From Altererythrobacter sp. BO-6 (GTDB lineage: Bacteria > Pseudomonadota > Alphaproteobacteria > Sphingomonadales > Sphingomonadaceae), in assembly GCF_011047315.1 (NCBI RefSeq), contig NZ_CP049259.1:124001-188000 (forward strand): a stretch of 64,000 nucleotides of DNA. The letters run 5' to 3'. Position 1 is the first letter of the stretch. Every line of letters begins with the position of its first letter. The position numbers were made by a program, and so were the translations under genes. Positions 28,954-39,759 of this stretch are shown here, piece after piece. The notes beneath the pieces were generated by a model that did no database searches, was not told where the DNA came from, and was given only the letters and a program-made list of their open reading frames with translations.

Positions 28954-28971
28954 ATGGAACACATGGAACAC
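28954..28971. repeat. Nine-base tandem repeat between trpC and moaC
   Basis: ATGGAACAC occurs twice in direct tandem in the 170-base gap between the moaC start (28916) and the trpC stop (29087). Read on the moaC strand it is a GTGTTCCAT pair just upstream of moaC. It resembles an operator for a direct-repeat-binding protein, but the GAAC units are five bases apart, not the seven needed for LexA. I see no other clear signal in this gap. Confidence 0.4.
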
Positions 28972-29086
28972 GGCCCAATGCTCAAAAAACTGGCCGCTTG
29001 CGATGGCGCAGGCAAGTAGCGGTTTGGGGAGGGTGGAACGACCGACATGCCCGCGATTATGCCGCAAGACCGGCGCGTAGGACAGC

Positions 29087-29872
29087 CTAGCCTTGCAGCA
29101 GGGTGCGGGTTGCCGCCTCGACATCGTCCTGCCGCATCAGGCTTTCCCCGACGAGAAAAGTGCGCACCCCGGCTTCGGATAGGCGAAGGCAGTCGGCATG
29201 GTGGTTGATGCCACTCTCGCCGACCAGCAGCGTGCCGACGGGAGCCAGCGGAGCGAGCCGCTCGGTGGTGGCAAGGTCGGTAACAAAGGTCTTCAAGTTG
29301 CGATTGTTGACCCCGATCAGCCGCGATTTCAACGCATGAGCGCGTTCGATCTCGGCTTCGTCATGCACCTCGACCAGCACGTCCATCCCGCGTTCGATCG
29401 CGGCAGCCTCGATCTCCGCCATCTGCGGATCGTCGAGCGCGGCAACGATGATCAGGATCGCGTCAGCCCCGATCGCGCGCGCTTCAGCGACCTGCCAGGG
29501 ATCGACCATGAAATCCTTGCGCAGGACAGGCAACTCGCAGGCCGCGCGTGCGTCGACCAGGAAATCCTCATGCCCCTGGAAATAGGGCGCGTCGGTCAGC
29601 ACGGAAAGGCACGCCGCGCCGCCCGCCTGATAGGCGCGGGCGTGGTCAGCCGGGTGGAAATCCTCACGGATCAGGCCCTTGGAAGGCGAGGCCTTCTTGA
29701 TTTCGGCGATCAGGGCAAAGCCGCTTGCGGCGCGCTTTCGCAGCGCTGCCTCGAACTCGCGCGGGGCGGATTGCCCCGCGGCATCATGGTCGAGCGCGGT
29801 GACGGAACGCTCCGCCCGACGCTGAGCCACTTCCACGCGCTTGTTCGCGCAGATTTCTTCAAGCTTGTTCAT
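29087..29872 (-). CDS. trpC: Indole-3-glycerol phosphate synthase
   Basis: 261 residues. It closes the indole ring in tryptophan synthesis (CdRP to indole-3-glycerol phosphate). A TIM barrel with the usual catalytic stretches: [64 protein letters not shown] and [14 protein letters not shown]. It is a single-function enzyme, not fused to TrpF. Its ATG shares one base with the trpD stop. It is the last gene of the trpE-DUF2233-trpG-trpD-trpC operon. Confidence 0.98.
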   Translation of the reverse strand: MNKLEEICANKRVEVAQRRAERSVTALDHDAAGQSAPREFEAALRKRAASGFALIAEIKKASPSKGLIREDFHPADHARAYQAGGAACLSVLTDAPYFQGHEDFLVDARAACELPVLRKDFMVDPWQVAEARAIGADAILIIVAALDDPQMAEIEAAAIERGMDVLVEVHDEAEIERAHALKSRLIGVNNRNLKTFVTDLATTERLAPLAPVGTLLVGESGINHHADCLRLSEAGVRTFLVGESLMRQDDVEAATRTLLQG

Positions 29873-30864
29873 CAGCGTGCGAGTTCGATCCAGCGCGCGA
29901 GCAATCGTGCCGCCTTGCCGCTGTCAAGCGCTTCGGCGGCCATTTCGGTGCCCGTGCCCCAGTCATCGGTCTTGCCCGCTACTATCAGGGTCGCTGCCGC
30001 GTTGAACAGTACCGCATCGCGATAGGGGCCGGGAAAGCCTTCCAGCAGTGCTGTCAGAGCGCGGGCGTTATGCGCCGGGTCGCCGCCACGGATTGCTTCG
30101 ACCGGGGCGTGTGGCAGCCCCGCCTGCTCGGCCGAGATGCGCCGCATTTCGAATTCACTGCCAGTTACATCGGCCAGTTCGTTGCCGCCTGCCAGGCTCA
30201 GCTCGTCGAGCCCTTCGTCGCCCGAAACGATGTAGGTCCGCTCCGTGCCAAGCCGCGCCTTGGCATCGGCATAGATCGGCACATAGGCCGGGCGGGCGAT
30301 CCCGATCAGCTGGCGCCTGACCCCGGCGGGGTTGGAGAGCGGGCCCATCAGGTTGAAGATCGTGCGTTTGCCCAGGCGTTGGCGGATGGGCTGGATACGG
30401 CCCATCGCCGGATGGTGGTTCTTGGCGAACAGGAAGCAGATACCGATTTCGGCCAGCGTCTTTTCTGCCGTGCGCCCGGCGGCATCCATGTCGAGGCCGA
30501 GGGCTTCGAGAGTGTCTGCTGCTCCTGACTTGGACGAAGCAGCCCGGTTGCCATGCTTCGCCACGGGTACGCCGCAGGCCGCCACGACCAGGCTGACCGC
30601 AGTCGATACGTTGAGCGTGTGGTGCCCGTCTCCCCCGGTGCCGCAGCAGTCGACCGTGCCTTCGGGCGCATCGATCGGGATCAGGCGGGCACGCAGGGCT
30701 CGCGCAGCGCCGGCGATTTCCTCGGCAGTCTCGCTGCGCTCTGTCATCGCCAGCAGGAAGCGCGCGATTTCCTCGTCGCTCGCGTCACCATCAAGAATCC
30801 AGCCGAACACTTCTTCGGCTTCGGTTTCGCTCATGTGCGGCACGGCGAGTGGCAAGTGCTTCAT
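29872..30864 (-). CDS. trpD: Anthranilate phosphoribosyltransferase
   Basis: 330 residues. It joins anthranilate to PRPP. Motifs: [20 protein letters not shown] for PRPP binding, [41 protein letters not shown] and [12 protein letters not shown]. The frame continues nine codons upstream, but the ATG at 30864 is chosen because it overlaps the trpG stop as ATGA and gives the usual N-terminus [19 protein letters not shown]. Nothing unusual in the active-site residues. Confidence 0.97.
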   Translation of the reverse strand: MKHLPLAVPHMSETEAEEVFGWILDGDASDEEIARFLLAMTERSETAEEIAGAARALRARLIPIDAPEGTVDCCGTGGDGHHTLNVSTAVSLVVAACGVPVAKHGNRAASSKSGAADTLEALGLDMDAAGRTAEKTLAEIGICFLFAKNHHPAMGRIQPIRQRLGKRTIFNLMGPLSNPAGVRRQLIGIARPAYVPIYADAKARLGTERTYIVSGDEGLDELSLAGGNELADVTGSEFEMRRISAEQAGLPHAPVEAIRGGDPAHNARALTALLEGFPGPYRDAVLFNAAATLIVAGKTDDWGTGTEMAAEALDSGKAARLLARWIELAR

Positions 30865-31445
30865 GCCGTTTCCTTCGCTTCGATCCCGCACAGTTTCAGG
30901 AAATTGGCCAGCAGCGCATGGCCGTGCTCGGTTGCGATGCTTTCCGGGTGGAACTGAACGCCGTGGATCGGCAGCTCGCGGTGGCGGAAGCCCATGGTGA
31001 AGCCATCGTCCGATGTGGCGTTGACCACCAGCTCTGCCGGCGCATCCTCCACCACCAGGCTGTGATAGCGGGTGGCGGTGAAGGGCGAGGGCAAGCCCGC
31101 GAATACGCCCGATCCGTCATGACTGACCGGCGAGGTCTTGCCATGCATAAGCCCGCCGCGCCGAACGGTGCCGCCGAAATGCTGGCCAATTGACTGGTGC
31201 CCCAGGCATACGCCCAGCAACGGCTTGCCCGCGTCCGCACAGGCGGCGACCAGGTCCAGGCTGATCCCCGCCTCGTTCGGTGTGCAGGGGCCGGGCGAGA
31301 TCAGGAAACCGGCGGCATTGGTCTGGATCGCTTCGCTGGCCGAAAGCGCGTCATTGCGCTCGACCCGCACCTCCGCGCCCAGTTCCATCAGATAATGGAC
31401 CAGGTTGAAGGTGAAGCTGTCGTAATTATCGATGACCAGGATCAT
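30861..31445 (-). CDS. trpG: Anthranilate synthase component II (glutamine amidotransferase)
   Basis: 194 residues. It supplies ammonia from glutamine to TrpE. Class I amidotransferase motifs: [19 protein letters not shown] at the start, [14 protein letters not shown] for the oxyanion region, the nucleophile Cys in [13 protein letters not shown] and the His-Glu pair in [13 protein letters not shown]. The ATG at 31445 overlaps the stop of the preceding lipoprotein gene as ATGA, and the stop overlaps trpD the same way. In some bacteria this subunit is shared with folate synthesis, which cannot be judged here. Confidence 0.97.
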   Translation of the reverse strand: MILVIDNYDSFTFNLVHYLMELGAEVRVERNDALSASEAIQTNAAGFLISPGPCTPNEAGISLDLVAACADAGKPLLGVCLGHQSIGQHFGGTVRRGGLMHGKTSPVSHDGSGVFAGLPSPFTATRYHSLVVEDAPAELVVNATSDDGFTMGFRHRELPIHGVQFHPESIATEHGHALLANFLKLCGIEAKETA

Positions 31446-32263
31446 GGGGATGCCGTCGCCCGTTTCGTCACGACAATCAAGGGTCCGATTGACGCGCCAT
31501 TGTCGAGCCGCTCGATCACCGGGTCCCACAGCGCCGACACGCCGCCATCAAGATAGAGCGCATTGGGCGTCTTGAGCTCATCGCGGAAATAGCGCGCCAG
31601 CTGGCCGAAACTGATCGGCGCTTCGGAAATGACGAAGTGCGCCTTGCCCTCTGCATCTACCCCTACGCCGTTGCGGATAGCGCGAGAAGGCCCGTCATCC
31701 TGGAATTCCGGATGCAGCTTACCGTCAATCACCAGCATCGGTCCGGATTGCGTGCCGAACTGCGGCCGAGCGCCGACATTGGCGAAGAAGCTGTCTGCGG
31801 TGCGGATTTCCCATTTGCCGCCGGTGCCGAAGAACACGCCGTTGGGCTTGAGGTAGAAATTGCCTTGTCCGTCGCTGCGATCCAGCTCTTTCAGGCGCTC
31901 GCCCTGCTCGACGTAATAGCCGATCGGCTTGCCTTCCCCGTCGAACATGCCGGCATTGGTGGCGAATGCGACGACCCGGGCCTGCTCACCCAGTGCCGCG
32001 CCATAGGTCTTGAGCGAGCGATAGAGCGTGCCCTCCGGGTCAGCCAGCACTGTGGCGATCGCATGCTTGGCCGGATCGGCGACGCAATGGGTAAGTGGCA
32101 CGCCTTCGAAGGTGGCGACTTCGCAGGCCGATGCCTGCCGCCGCAATTGCACCCGCTCTTCGGACTTCGAGCCGATTTCCGTACGCGTCACGGGCTCGCC
32201 GCCCTGGATTTCGCACCCGGCCAGCACCAGAAGCGCGGCGGTTATGGCGAGTGCGTGCTTCAT
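31442..32263 (-). CDS. Phosphodiester glycosidase family (DUF2233) lipoprotein inside the trp operon
   Basis: 273 residues. The N-terminus is a lipoprotein signal ([17 protein letters not shown], lipobox LAGC, lipidated Cys about residue 17), so the mature protein is membrane-anchored on the periplasmic side. The rest matches the DUF2233/NAGPA-type domain: [50 protein letters not shown] and [13 protein letters not shown]. Family members remove exposed sugar phosphodiesters, but the substrate here is unknown. It sits between trpE and trpG with four-base ATGA overlaps on both sides, so it is translated as part of the trp operon. No connection to tryptophan synthesis is known to me. Confidence 0.9.
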   Translation of the reverse strand: MKHALAITAALLVLAGCEIQGGEPVTRTEIGSKSEERVQLRRQASACEVATFEGVPLTHCVADPAKHAIATVLADPEGTLYRSLKTYGAALGEQARVVAFATNAGMFDGEGKPIGYYVEQGERLKELDRSDGQGNFYLKPNGVFFGTGGKWEIRTADSFFANVGARPQFGTQSGPMLVIDGKLHPEFQDDGPSRAIRNGVGVDAEGKAHFVISEAPISFGQLARYFRDELKTPNALYLDGGVSALWDPVIERLDNGASIGPLIVVTKRATASP

Positions 32264-33783
32264 TGCCCGAACTCGGCTTCGCCAGCGACCCGCGCCGCTT
32301 CGCGCGCAGCCGCAATCAGCGCGCCGGCCTTGGCCTTGCATTCGGCGAGCTCGTAATCCGGATCGCTGTCAGCCACGATGCCCGCGCCAGCTTGCACATG
32401 CATGGTGCCATCCTTGACGACTGCGGTGCGCAGGACGATGCAGCTATCGACGGAGCCATCGGGCGCAAAATACCCTACACCTCCGGCATAGGCGCCGCGC
32501 GCCTCCGGCTCGAGCTCGGCAATGATCTGGCACGCGCGGATCTTGGGCGCGCCGCTGACAGTTCCGGCCGGAAAACCGGCGAACAAGGCATCGATCGCAT
32601 CATGCGCGGGATCAAGTCGCCCCACCACATTGCTGACGATGTGCATGACGTGGCTGTAGCGTTCGATGGTGAAGCTATCCGTTACGGTAACCGTGCCGCG
32701 CGCGGCCACCCGCCCGACATCGTTGCGCCCGAGATCAAGCAGCATCAGGTGCTCGGCCCGTTCCTTGGGGTCGGCGAGCAGGCTCGCCTCGTTGGCGACA
32801 TCCTCTGTTGGAGAGCCGCCACGCGGGCGGGTCCCGGCGATCGGGCGAATGGTCACTTCGCCGTCGCGCACCCGCACGAGGATTTCCGGGCTGGAGCCGA
32901 CCACGGCGAACCCGGGCAGGTCGAGGAAATAGAGGAACGGCGAGGGGTTGACGCGGCGCAGCGCACGGTAAAGCTCGATCGGCGGCAGCGGGAAGGGGCA
33001 GGTGAACCGCTGCGCCAGCACCACCTGGAAGATATCTCCGGCGGTGATGTAGTCCTTGGCGCGCAGGACCATGGCCTTGTAGTCGTCGGCCGGCATAACC
33101 GGCTCAAGCGCCATTTCGGGCAGGTCCGCCGCGCGAACCCTGGCCCCAGTGGAGCTGCCAAGCCGCCGCAATGCCTCGTCGATCCGTTCGCCCGCGCGCT
33201 CGATCGCTGTATCTGCGTCGCCAGCCTGCCAGATCGGAGCCACAACGAACAGAGCATCCGTTAGCCGGTCGAACACCAGGATCAGGGTCGGCCGCACAAA
33301 CAGCATGTCAGGCAAACCAAGCGCACTTTCCGGGGCACGGGGGAGGTGCTCCACCAGCCCCACGGTCTCGAACCCGAAATAGCCAACCAGGCAGGCAAGC
33401 GCAGGGGGCAATTCGTCAGGCACGTCAATCCGGCACGAATCCGCCAGCGCCCGCAAAGCGGCCAGGCTGCCTTGCTGGCATGGCGCGAAAGCGCCGCGAT
33501 CGTGCTGCCACGCGGAGTTGATTTCCGCAGCATCGCCGCTGGCGCGAAAGACCAGGTCCGGATCGAGGCCGAGCAGGCTGTAGCGCCCGCGAACTTCCCC
33601 GCCTTCGACCGATTCCAGCAGGAAATCGCCGCGCTCTGGCTCGATCAGCTTGGCCGCCGCCCCAACCGGAGTTTCGGCATCGGCAATGACCTTGCGCCAC
33701 ACAAGCGCCGGTTTGCCCGCGGCAAGCATGCTGCGGGCGGTGGCGGCATTGGCTGGCGCATGGGTTGCTGCAACCTGCGGCAA
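32260..33783 (-). CDS. trpE: Anthranilate synthase component I
   Basis: 507 residues. It converts chorismate to anthranilate using ammonia from TrpG. The chorismate-binding core is clear: LQRFTCPFPLPPIELYRALR-type segment, PFLYFLDLPGFAVVGSSPEI, TIRPIAGTRPRGGSPTEDV, LMLLDLGRNDVGRV, SHVMHIVSNVVGRL, and FPAGTVSGAPKIRACQII. The N-terminal region has the LLESVEGGEVRGRYSLLGL feedback-site motif (tryptophan-binding LLES). It starts 14 bases after the PpiD-like gene, with no room for a leader peptide, so classical attenuation is not visible here. Confidence 0.96.
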   Translation of the reverse strand: MPQVAATHAPANAATARSMLAAGKPALVWRKVIADAETPVGAAAKLIEPERGDFLLESVEGGEVRGRYSLLGLDPDLVFRASGDAAEINSAWQHDRGAFAPCQQGSLAALRALADSCRIDVPDELPPALACLVGYFGFETVGLVEHLPRAPESALGLPDMLFVRPTLILVFDRLTDALFVVAPIWQAGDADTAIERAGERIDEALRRLGSSTGARVRAADLPEMALEPVMPADDYKAMVLRAKDYITAGDIFQVVLAQRFTCPFPLPPIELYRALRRVNPSPFLYFLDLPGFAVVGSSPEILVRVRDGEVTIRPIAGTRPRGGSPTEDVANEASLLADPKERAEHLMLLDLGRNDVGRVAARGTVTVTDSFTIERYSHVMHIVSNVVGRLDPAHDAIDALFAGFPAGTVSGAPKIRACQIIAELEPEARGAYAGGVGYFAPDGSVDSCIVLRTAVVKDGTMHVQAGAGIVADSDPDYELAECKAKAGALIAAAREAARVAGEAEFGQ

Positions 33784-33797
33784 GAAGCCCGGCTCCC

Positions 33798-35732
33798 TTA
33801 GTTTTCGCCGGTCAGCTGGCGCCGCACGGCATCCACTGCGGCCTGGTTGGTCTCGACCCCCAGCTCGTTGCGCATGGCTTTGGTCAGCTGGTCCGCCAGT
33901 TCGTCGGCGATCGGACCGCGAAGCTGCTGGCGTGCGGCAATGATCAGCGGATCGTTTGCTGCCACCTGCGGCGTCACGATGTCATCGAGGTCCACCACGA
34001 ACCAGCCGATGTTGTCCGGCGCTTCCAGCCGCTTGGTCGTGCCCTCCGCCATGCTGAACATCAACGCCAGCGGCGGGGCGATCTGCTGGCCGCGCGAAAG
34101 CAGGTCTTCGCGGCTCATATCGAGCCGGTCTGGCGCAGGGAGCGACTTGCCTTCCTGCTGCATCGCGGCACCCAGCGCGGCGCCCTTGCGCACGCGATCC
34201 ATGACGCGATCCGCCGCGGCGCGTGCCAGCTTTGCGCCTTCCGTCAGACGCCAGTCGAGCACGACCTGCTGACGGATTTCGCTGAGCGGGGCAGCAGCCG
34301 AAGGTTCGATATCGGACACTTCGAAGATCATGAAAGTCGAGCCTCGCACGACTTCCGCAACCTGCGGTTCGCCTTCGTCCATCTGGAACGCGGTGTTGAC
34401 CGCGCCCGCCAGCAAGGGCGGAACCAGGGCATTCCCCTGGCCATAGATGCGCCCGTCAGCGGTGATCGCCGGGGAGGTCAGCACGGTAATGCCAAGCTCA
34501 TCGGCAACCTGAGACAATGCCGCCCCCTGATCGATTTCTTCCTCGATCCGGGCGCCGAGGTCAGCCGAAGCGGCGGCCCGCTTTTCCGTGGTGAGCGTTG
34601 CGCGGATTTCCGGCGTTACCTGTGCCAGCGTCCGTTCGGCGACGCGGTTGATGCGATCGACCCGCATCACGTGCCAGCCCAGCGAGCTGCGGGCCGGTTC
34701 TGCAATGCTGCCCTGAGTCGCCGCAAAGGCAGCCTTGGCCACCGCTTCACCCGCTGTGCCTGCCAATGCGGCACGGTCAACCGGGCCAATCGACGTGGTG
34801 CTGAAGCCCGCTTCGCGGGCAACCGTGGCCAGCGCCGCACCGCCGGCAACGCGCTGGCGAATGGCATTGGCGGCTTCCTGCGTCGGGACGATCAGCTGGG
34901 TGAAGCTGCGATCCTCGCGCGCCGCATATTGCGCGCGGTCGCGCTGGTAACGTGCAGCGATTTCCGCATCGGTCGAGTTCGCTTCATCGCCAACGCTGTC
35001 AGTGCCGAACGTTGCATAGCGGATCACACGACGTTCGGGGCGGATGTAATTGTCGCGATTCGCTTTGTAGAAATCGGCAAGCTGCTTTTCGCTCGGCTCG
35101 CCTTGCGGTGCGAAGGCCGCTGCCGGGACAAAGCCGATCGCCCCCACGCGCCGCTCGCGCAGCAGCGAGGCATAGCGCTGCGCCATCTTCTGCGGCATCT
35201 GCGCCCCGCTGACGCCTGGCGTGATGATCTGGCTCGCCAGGAGGCTGTCGGCAAAGTCATCGCGCACCATTTTCTCGGTCAAACCCTGTTGGCGCAGTGC
35301 AGCCTGGAAAGCGTCATTGCTGAAGTTTCCGTCTGGTCCGCGAAATGCCGGAATTTGCAGGATCTCGCTGTTGATCAGGTTTTCCCCAGCGCGCAGTCCA
35401 TATTCGCGGGCATAGGTGCCCACCGCATAACGGTCGATCAACTGCCTCAGCACCTCGTCAAGCCCGCCCTGAGCGATGAATGAGGGCATGGTGATCGTCG
35501 GCTGCTCGCGGCGGACCTGGTCGACTGCGCTGCTCACTGCGCGGGCGAATTCGGCATTGCCGATCTTTTCATCGCCTACCACCGCTACCCGGTCACCGCC
35601 GGAGACGCCGCCGAATGTCGCCTGGTTCGCCACGTCGCTGCTGGCGAAGGCCAGCGCAATCAATCCAAGGAAGCCCAGCGTAATGCCGAGGCCAAGCTTT
35701 GAGCTGAAAAATCTGCGAAAGGAATTGATCAT
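33798..35732 (-). CDS. PpiD/SurA-like peptidylprolyl isomerase, inner-membrane anchored
   Basis: 644 residues. An N-terminal anchor helix (LGLGITLGFLGLIALAFA) is followed by a SurA_N-like domain, a parvulin-type region near the middle (RSFTQLIVPTQEAANAIRQR to SSLGWHVMRVDRINR), and a long C-terminal domain. It fits the SurA_N_3/PpiD class that chaperones exported proteins from the periplasmic face of the inner membrane. The ATG at 35732 is chosen over an upstream open frame because it gives the short cytoplasmic lead MINSFRRFFSSK. It heads the transcript that runs into trpE and is divergent from tpiA. Whether the parvulin domain is catalytically active cannot be told by eye. Confidence 0.88.
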   Translation of the reverse strand: MINSFRRFFSSKLGLGITLGFLGLIALAFASSDVANQATFGGVSGGDRVAVVGDEKIGNAEFARAVSSAVDQVRREQPTITMPSFIAQGGLDEVLRQLIDRYAVGTYAREYGLRAGENLINSEILQIPAFRGPDGNFSNDAFQAALRQQGLTEKMVRDDFADSLLASQIITPGVSGAQMPQKMAQRYASLLRERRVGAIGFVPAAAFAPQGEPSEKQLADFYKANRDNYIRPERRVIRYATFGTDSVGDEANSTDAEIAARYQRDRAQYAAREDRSFTQLIVPTQEAANAIRQRVAGGAALATVAREAGFSTTSIGPVDRAALAGTAGEAVAKAAFAATQGSIAEPARSSLGWHVMRVDRINRVAERTLAQVTPEIRATLTTEKRAAASADLGARIEEEIDQGAALSQVADELGITVLTSPAITADGRIYGQGNALVPPLLAGAVNTAFQMDEGEPQVAEVVRGSTFMIFEVSDIEPSAAAPLSEIRQQVVLDWRLTEGAKLARAAADRVMDRVRKGAALGAAMQQEGKSLPAPDRLDMSREDLLSRGQQIAPPLALMFSMAEGTTKRLEAPDNIGWFVVDLDDIVTPQVAANDPLIIAARQQLRGPIADELADQLTKAMRNELGVETNQAAVDAVRRQLTGEN

Positions 35733-35951
35733 GTGGTCCGGAATCCAGAACTGGGCGCGTCGCAATGATACGGGCGCAGGAATGTTTGACGGCGCTTTAT
35801 CGGGCCAGATGCCCGCCCGCAACAGCCGAGACGGGTTCTTGTTGCAACAGTTGAGAAACGATTTTGACTGGATCGGCAAGGTCCGCTAGCGGGGCCCGCC
35901 CGGCCAACCATATAACAATCGACCGGATTCGTAGAAAACAGGAACCTCTCC

Positions 35952-36713
35952 ATGGCCGAACGGCCCTATATTGTCGGAAACTGGAAAATGAACGGGACGC
36001 GCGCGATGCTTTCGGAAGCGCGCGCGATCGACCGTGCGGCGCAGCGCCATATGAAAGTCGAAGTGGCACTGGCGCCCCCCTATACGTTGATTCACGCCGT
36101 TCACCGCGAAGTCGAGCAGATCGGCGTCGGCGCGCAGGATTGCCATCCGGGTACCGATGGCGCCTTCACCGGTGACATCTCCGCCAGCATGCTGGCCGAT
36201 GCCGGGGCGAAGTTCGTCATCGTCGGGCATAGCGAGCGCCGCATGGGGCACGGCGAAAGCAACGAACTGGTGCGGCAAAAGGCGCAGGCGGCGCTCAGCG
36301 CCAGCATGCGGGTGATCATGTGCTGCGGCGAAGACGCCGAGACCCGCAAGGCCGGCCGGGCCATTCAATTCGTGACTGAACAGTTGACGGCATCGCTTCC
36401 CGAAATGGCAGATGCTGCAGAAAAGCTGACAGTGGCCTATGAGCCGATCTGGGCGATCGGGACCGGCAACAATGCCACGCCTGCCGATATCACCGAAATG
36501 CACCGCGAAATCCGCGCATTGCTGGTCAAGCTCTATGGCGAAGAGCAGGGCAAGGCAGTGCGGATCCTCTATGGCGGATCGGTGAAGCCGGAAAACGCCC
36601 GCGAAATCCTTTCCGCCGACGAGGTTGGCGGCGCATTGGTGGGCGGGGCAAGCCTGACCGCCGACAGCTTCATGGGCATCGCGCTCGCTGCGGGCGATCC
36701 CTTGGACAATTGA
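35952..36713 (+). CDS. tpiA: Triosephosphate isomerase
   Basis: 253 residues. It interconverts dihydroxyacetone phosphate and glyceraldehyde-3-phosphate. All catalytic elements are present: Lys in YIVGNWKMNG, His in FVIVGHSERRMGHGE, Glu in AYEPIWAIGTGNNATP and the phosphate-binding ILYGGSVKPENA. The start follows AGGAACCTCTCC. The 219-base gap to the divergent ppiD-like gene must contain both promoters. A TATAAC around 35910-35916 is the best -10-like element I see, without a convincing -35. Confidence 0.98.
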   Translation: MAERPYIVGNWKMNGTRAMLSEARAIDRAAQRHMKVEVALAPPYTLIHAVHREVEQIGVGAQDCHPGTDGAFTGDISASMLADAGAKFVIVGHSERRMGHGESNELVRQKAQAALSASMRVIMCCGEDAETRKAGRAIQFVTEQLTASLPEMADAAEKLTVAYEPIWAIGTGNNATPADITEMHREIRALLVKLYGEEQGKAVRILYGGSVKPENAREILSADEVGGALVGGASLTADSFMGIALAAGDPLDN

Positions 36714-36785
36714 GCCGTCGCTCCACCCTTGTTCTATTCGCTCCGCGCCCCTAAATGCGCTGGCTGAAATCGAGAGTTGGTATTC

Positions 36786-37154
36786 ATGTCGCTATTTCTG
36801 TTCCTCACCGTCGTCCAGGCCCTGGTCGCAGCCGCGCTTGTCGGCGTGATCCTGATGCAGCGTTCCGAAGGGGGCGGGCTCGGGATTGGTGGCAGCCCGG
36901 GCGGCCTGATGGGTGCGCGCGGCGCGGCTGACTTCCTGACCCGTTCCACCCGCTGGCTGGCGATTGCTTTTGTCACACTGTCGATCGCGCTTGCCGCTGT
37001 CGCGGTTGAAACGACCGGTGGCGATGAAATCAGCACCACGCTCGATCGCACGGTAGCGCCTGCCGCTCCGATTGACCCGCTCGCGGTTCCGGCACCTGCA
37101 CCTGCACCGGCTGAACCGGCACCGGCCGACCCGCTCGGCGGCACCGCCGAGTAA
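36786..37154 (+). CDS. secG: Preprotein translocase subunit SecG
   Basis: 122 residues from the ATG at 36786. Two membrane helices (about 1-22 and 50-72) flank the conserved loop VILMQRSEGGGLGIGGSPGG, typical for SecG of the SecYEG channel. The C-terminal 45 residues form a Pro/Ala-rich tail ([15 protein letters not shown]), which is common in alphaproteobacterial SecG. It lies between tpiA and pyrG, the usual order in this group. The frame is open a few codons upstream (TTG), but the ATG fits the family start. Confidence 0.93.
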   Translation: MSLFLFLTVVQALVAAALVGVILMQRSEGGGLGIGGSPGGLMGARGAADFLTRSTRWLAIAFVTLSIALAAVAVETTGGDEISTTLDRTVAPAAPIDPLAVPAPAPAPAEPAPADPLGGTAE

Positions 37155-37233
37155 CCTTTTTCGCCGCGCGGTTGTGGATTGCAGCCTTTGCCGCGATCCA
37201 AAGCGCTTGCCACGAATCCGTTTCACCGCTTAA

Positions 37234-38880
<1,647 letters not shown>

Positions 38881-39013
38881 CCCCCAATTGAGGGACACAA
38901 GTGCCTGAAAATAAAGGCGAGTTGAAAATTATCTAAACAGCCAAGTTGCTGAATTTCCAGCACGCTTTGCAGGCGCATACAATTCACTGTGCAGCGTGTC
39001 GCGTTCCTACAAG

Positions 39014-39042
39014 TCAACACAACGATTCTTGCGCAAGATAAC
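39014..39042 (+). promoter_or_regulatory. Weak promoter candidate for the small RNA
   Basis: TCAACA (39014-39019) and GATAAC (39037-39042) are 17 bases apart and each match the sigma-70 -35 and -10 consensus at four of six positions. The spacing is ideal and the place fits a transcript starting near 39049 and ending at the terminator at 39220-39247. The match is modest and the call is inference. Confidence 0.25.
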
Positions 39043-39048
39043 GAGTAC

Positions 39049-39247
39049 ATTCATCGCGTGGGGGTGCGATCAGGGGTTTCAGCCTTAATGGAACACGGGA
39101 CGTTCCCTATGTGATAGCGATCCGGGATTTTAGCTTTCCCGGCTTACAGGCTCGAACCGGCCGGTGCCGTCTTCTGCGACCCGGACGTCACAGGCTGGAA
39201 GAGGCGACCAAGTGTCGCAGGGGGCGGAAGAGATTCCGCCCCCTTTT
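39049..39247 (+). ncRNA. Candidate structured small RNA downstream of pyrG
   Basis: The gap 38881-39278 has no credible protein gene on either strand, yet it ends in a perfect intrinsic terminator 340 bases past pyrG, which suggests a separate transcript of about 200 nt. Hand-visible pairings: ATCGC/GCGAT (39053-39057 with 39066-39070), GGAAC/GTTCC (39090-39094 with 39102-39106), CCGGGA/TCCCGG (39122-39127 with 39137-39142), a long-range CAGCCT/AGGCTG (39080-39085 with 39192-39197), and CTGCGAC/GTCGCAG near 39174-39180 with 39214-39220. I do not recognise it as tmRNA, 4.5S RNA or RNase P RNA. The size would suit 6S RNA, but I see no proof. Ends are estimates. Confidence 0.45.
39220..39247 (+). 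terminator. Intrinsic terminator with GAGA tetraloop
   Basis: A perfect ten-base-pair stem, GGGGGCGGAA (39220-39229) with TTCCGCCCCC (39234-39243), closed by the tetraloop GAGA, followed by TTTT and TAGTTT. It works only in the plus direction; no T-run follows on the other strand. It ends the candidate small RNA, or less likely a very long pyrG 3' region. Confidence 0.85.
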
Positions 39248-39278
39248 AGTTTGGATTTCCGAAAAATGCGGTGCGCCG

Positions 39279-39755
39279 TCAGGCAGCGTCTGCCGCGTCA
39301 TCCTTGCCTGGCGTATCAACCGCTTTGAGGCGGGGCTGGCCGTTCACGGCGATCTTCTTCGGCTTCATCACTTCAGGCAATTCGCGCAGCAGGTCGATGG
39401 TCAACAGCCCATCCGCAAGATCGGCGCTTTCGACACGGACATAGTCGGCCAGTTCAAAGCGGCGCTCGAAACCGCGGTTGGCGATGCCGACATGCAGCAT
39501 CTCGCCTGCGGGAGCTTCGTCGCGCTTCTTGCCATTGACCACGAGCAGGTTCTGTTGCGCGGTGATATCGATATCGTCCGGGCGGAAACCCGCCACAGCC
39601 AGCGTGATGCGGTATTCGTCATCGCCGCGGCGTTCGATGTTGAAGGGGGGGTAATTGTCGCCGGAATTCAGCCGGGCCTGGTTTTCGAGCAGGTCGAAAA
39701 GCCGGTCAAAGCCAACCGTGCTGCGGCGATAGGGGGTCAAATCAAAACGTGACAT
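39279..39755 (-). CDS. Hsp20 family small heat-shock protein
   Basis: 158 residues. An IbpA/HspH-type small heat-shock protein that holds unfolding proteins in the cytoplasm. The N-terminus MSRFDLTPYRRSTVGFDRLF is typical, followed by the alpha-crystallin domain (YPPFNIERRGDDEYRITLAV, FELADYVRVESADLADGLL) and the I-x-I-like tail PKKIAVNG. The open frame continues upstream, but the ATG at 39755 fits the family and has the ribosome binding site GAGAGGA eight bases before it. That site is paired in a ROSE-like hairpin, so translation is probably induced by heat. Confidence 0.95.
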   Translation of the reverse strand: MSRFDLTPYRRSTVGFDRLFDLLENQARLNSGDNYPPFNIERRGDDEYRITLAVAGFRPDDIDITAQQNLLVVNGKKRDEAPAGEMLHVGIANRGFERRFELADYVRVESADLADGLLTIDLLRELPEVMKPKKIAVNGQPRLKAVDTPGKDDAADAA

Positions 39756-39759
39756 GGCA

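Noticed and set aside
28957..28969. Second SOS box before moaC (GAAC...GAAC)
   Set aside because: The two GAAC units are five bases apart, not seven. They arise from a tandem repeat, and moaC is not a known SOS gene.
33784..33797. Tryptophan leader peptide / attenuator before trpE
   Set aside because: Only 14 bases separate trpE from the preceding gene on the same strand. There is no room for a leader peptide and no terminator hairpin.
39049..39247. tmRNA, 4.5S RNA or RNase P RNA after pyrG
   Set aside because: No tag-peptide reading frame, no SRP core motif (GGTCAGGTCCGGAAGG type) and no RNase P conserved core are visible. Only the general structured-RNA call is kept.
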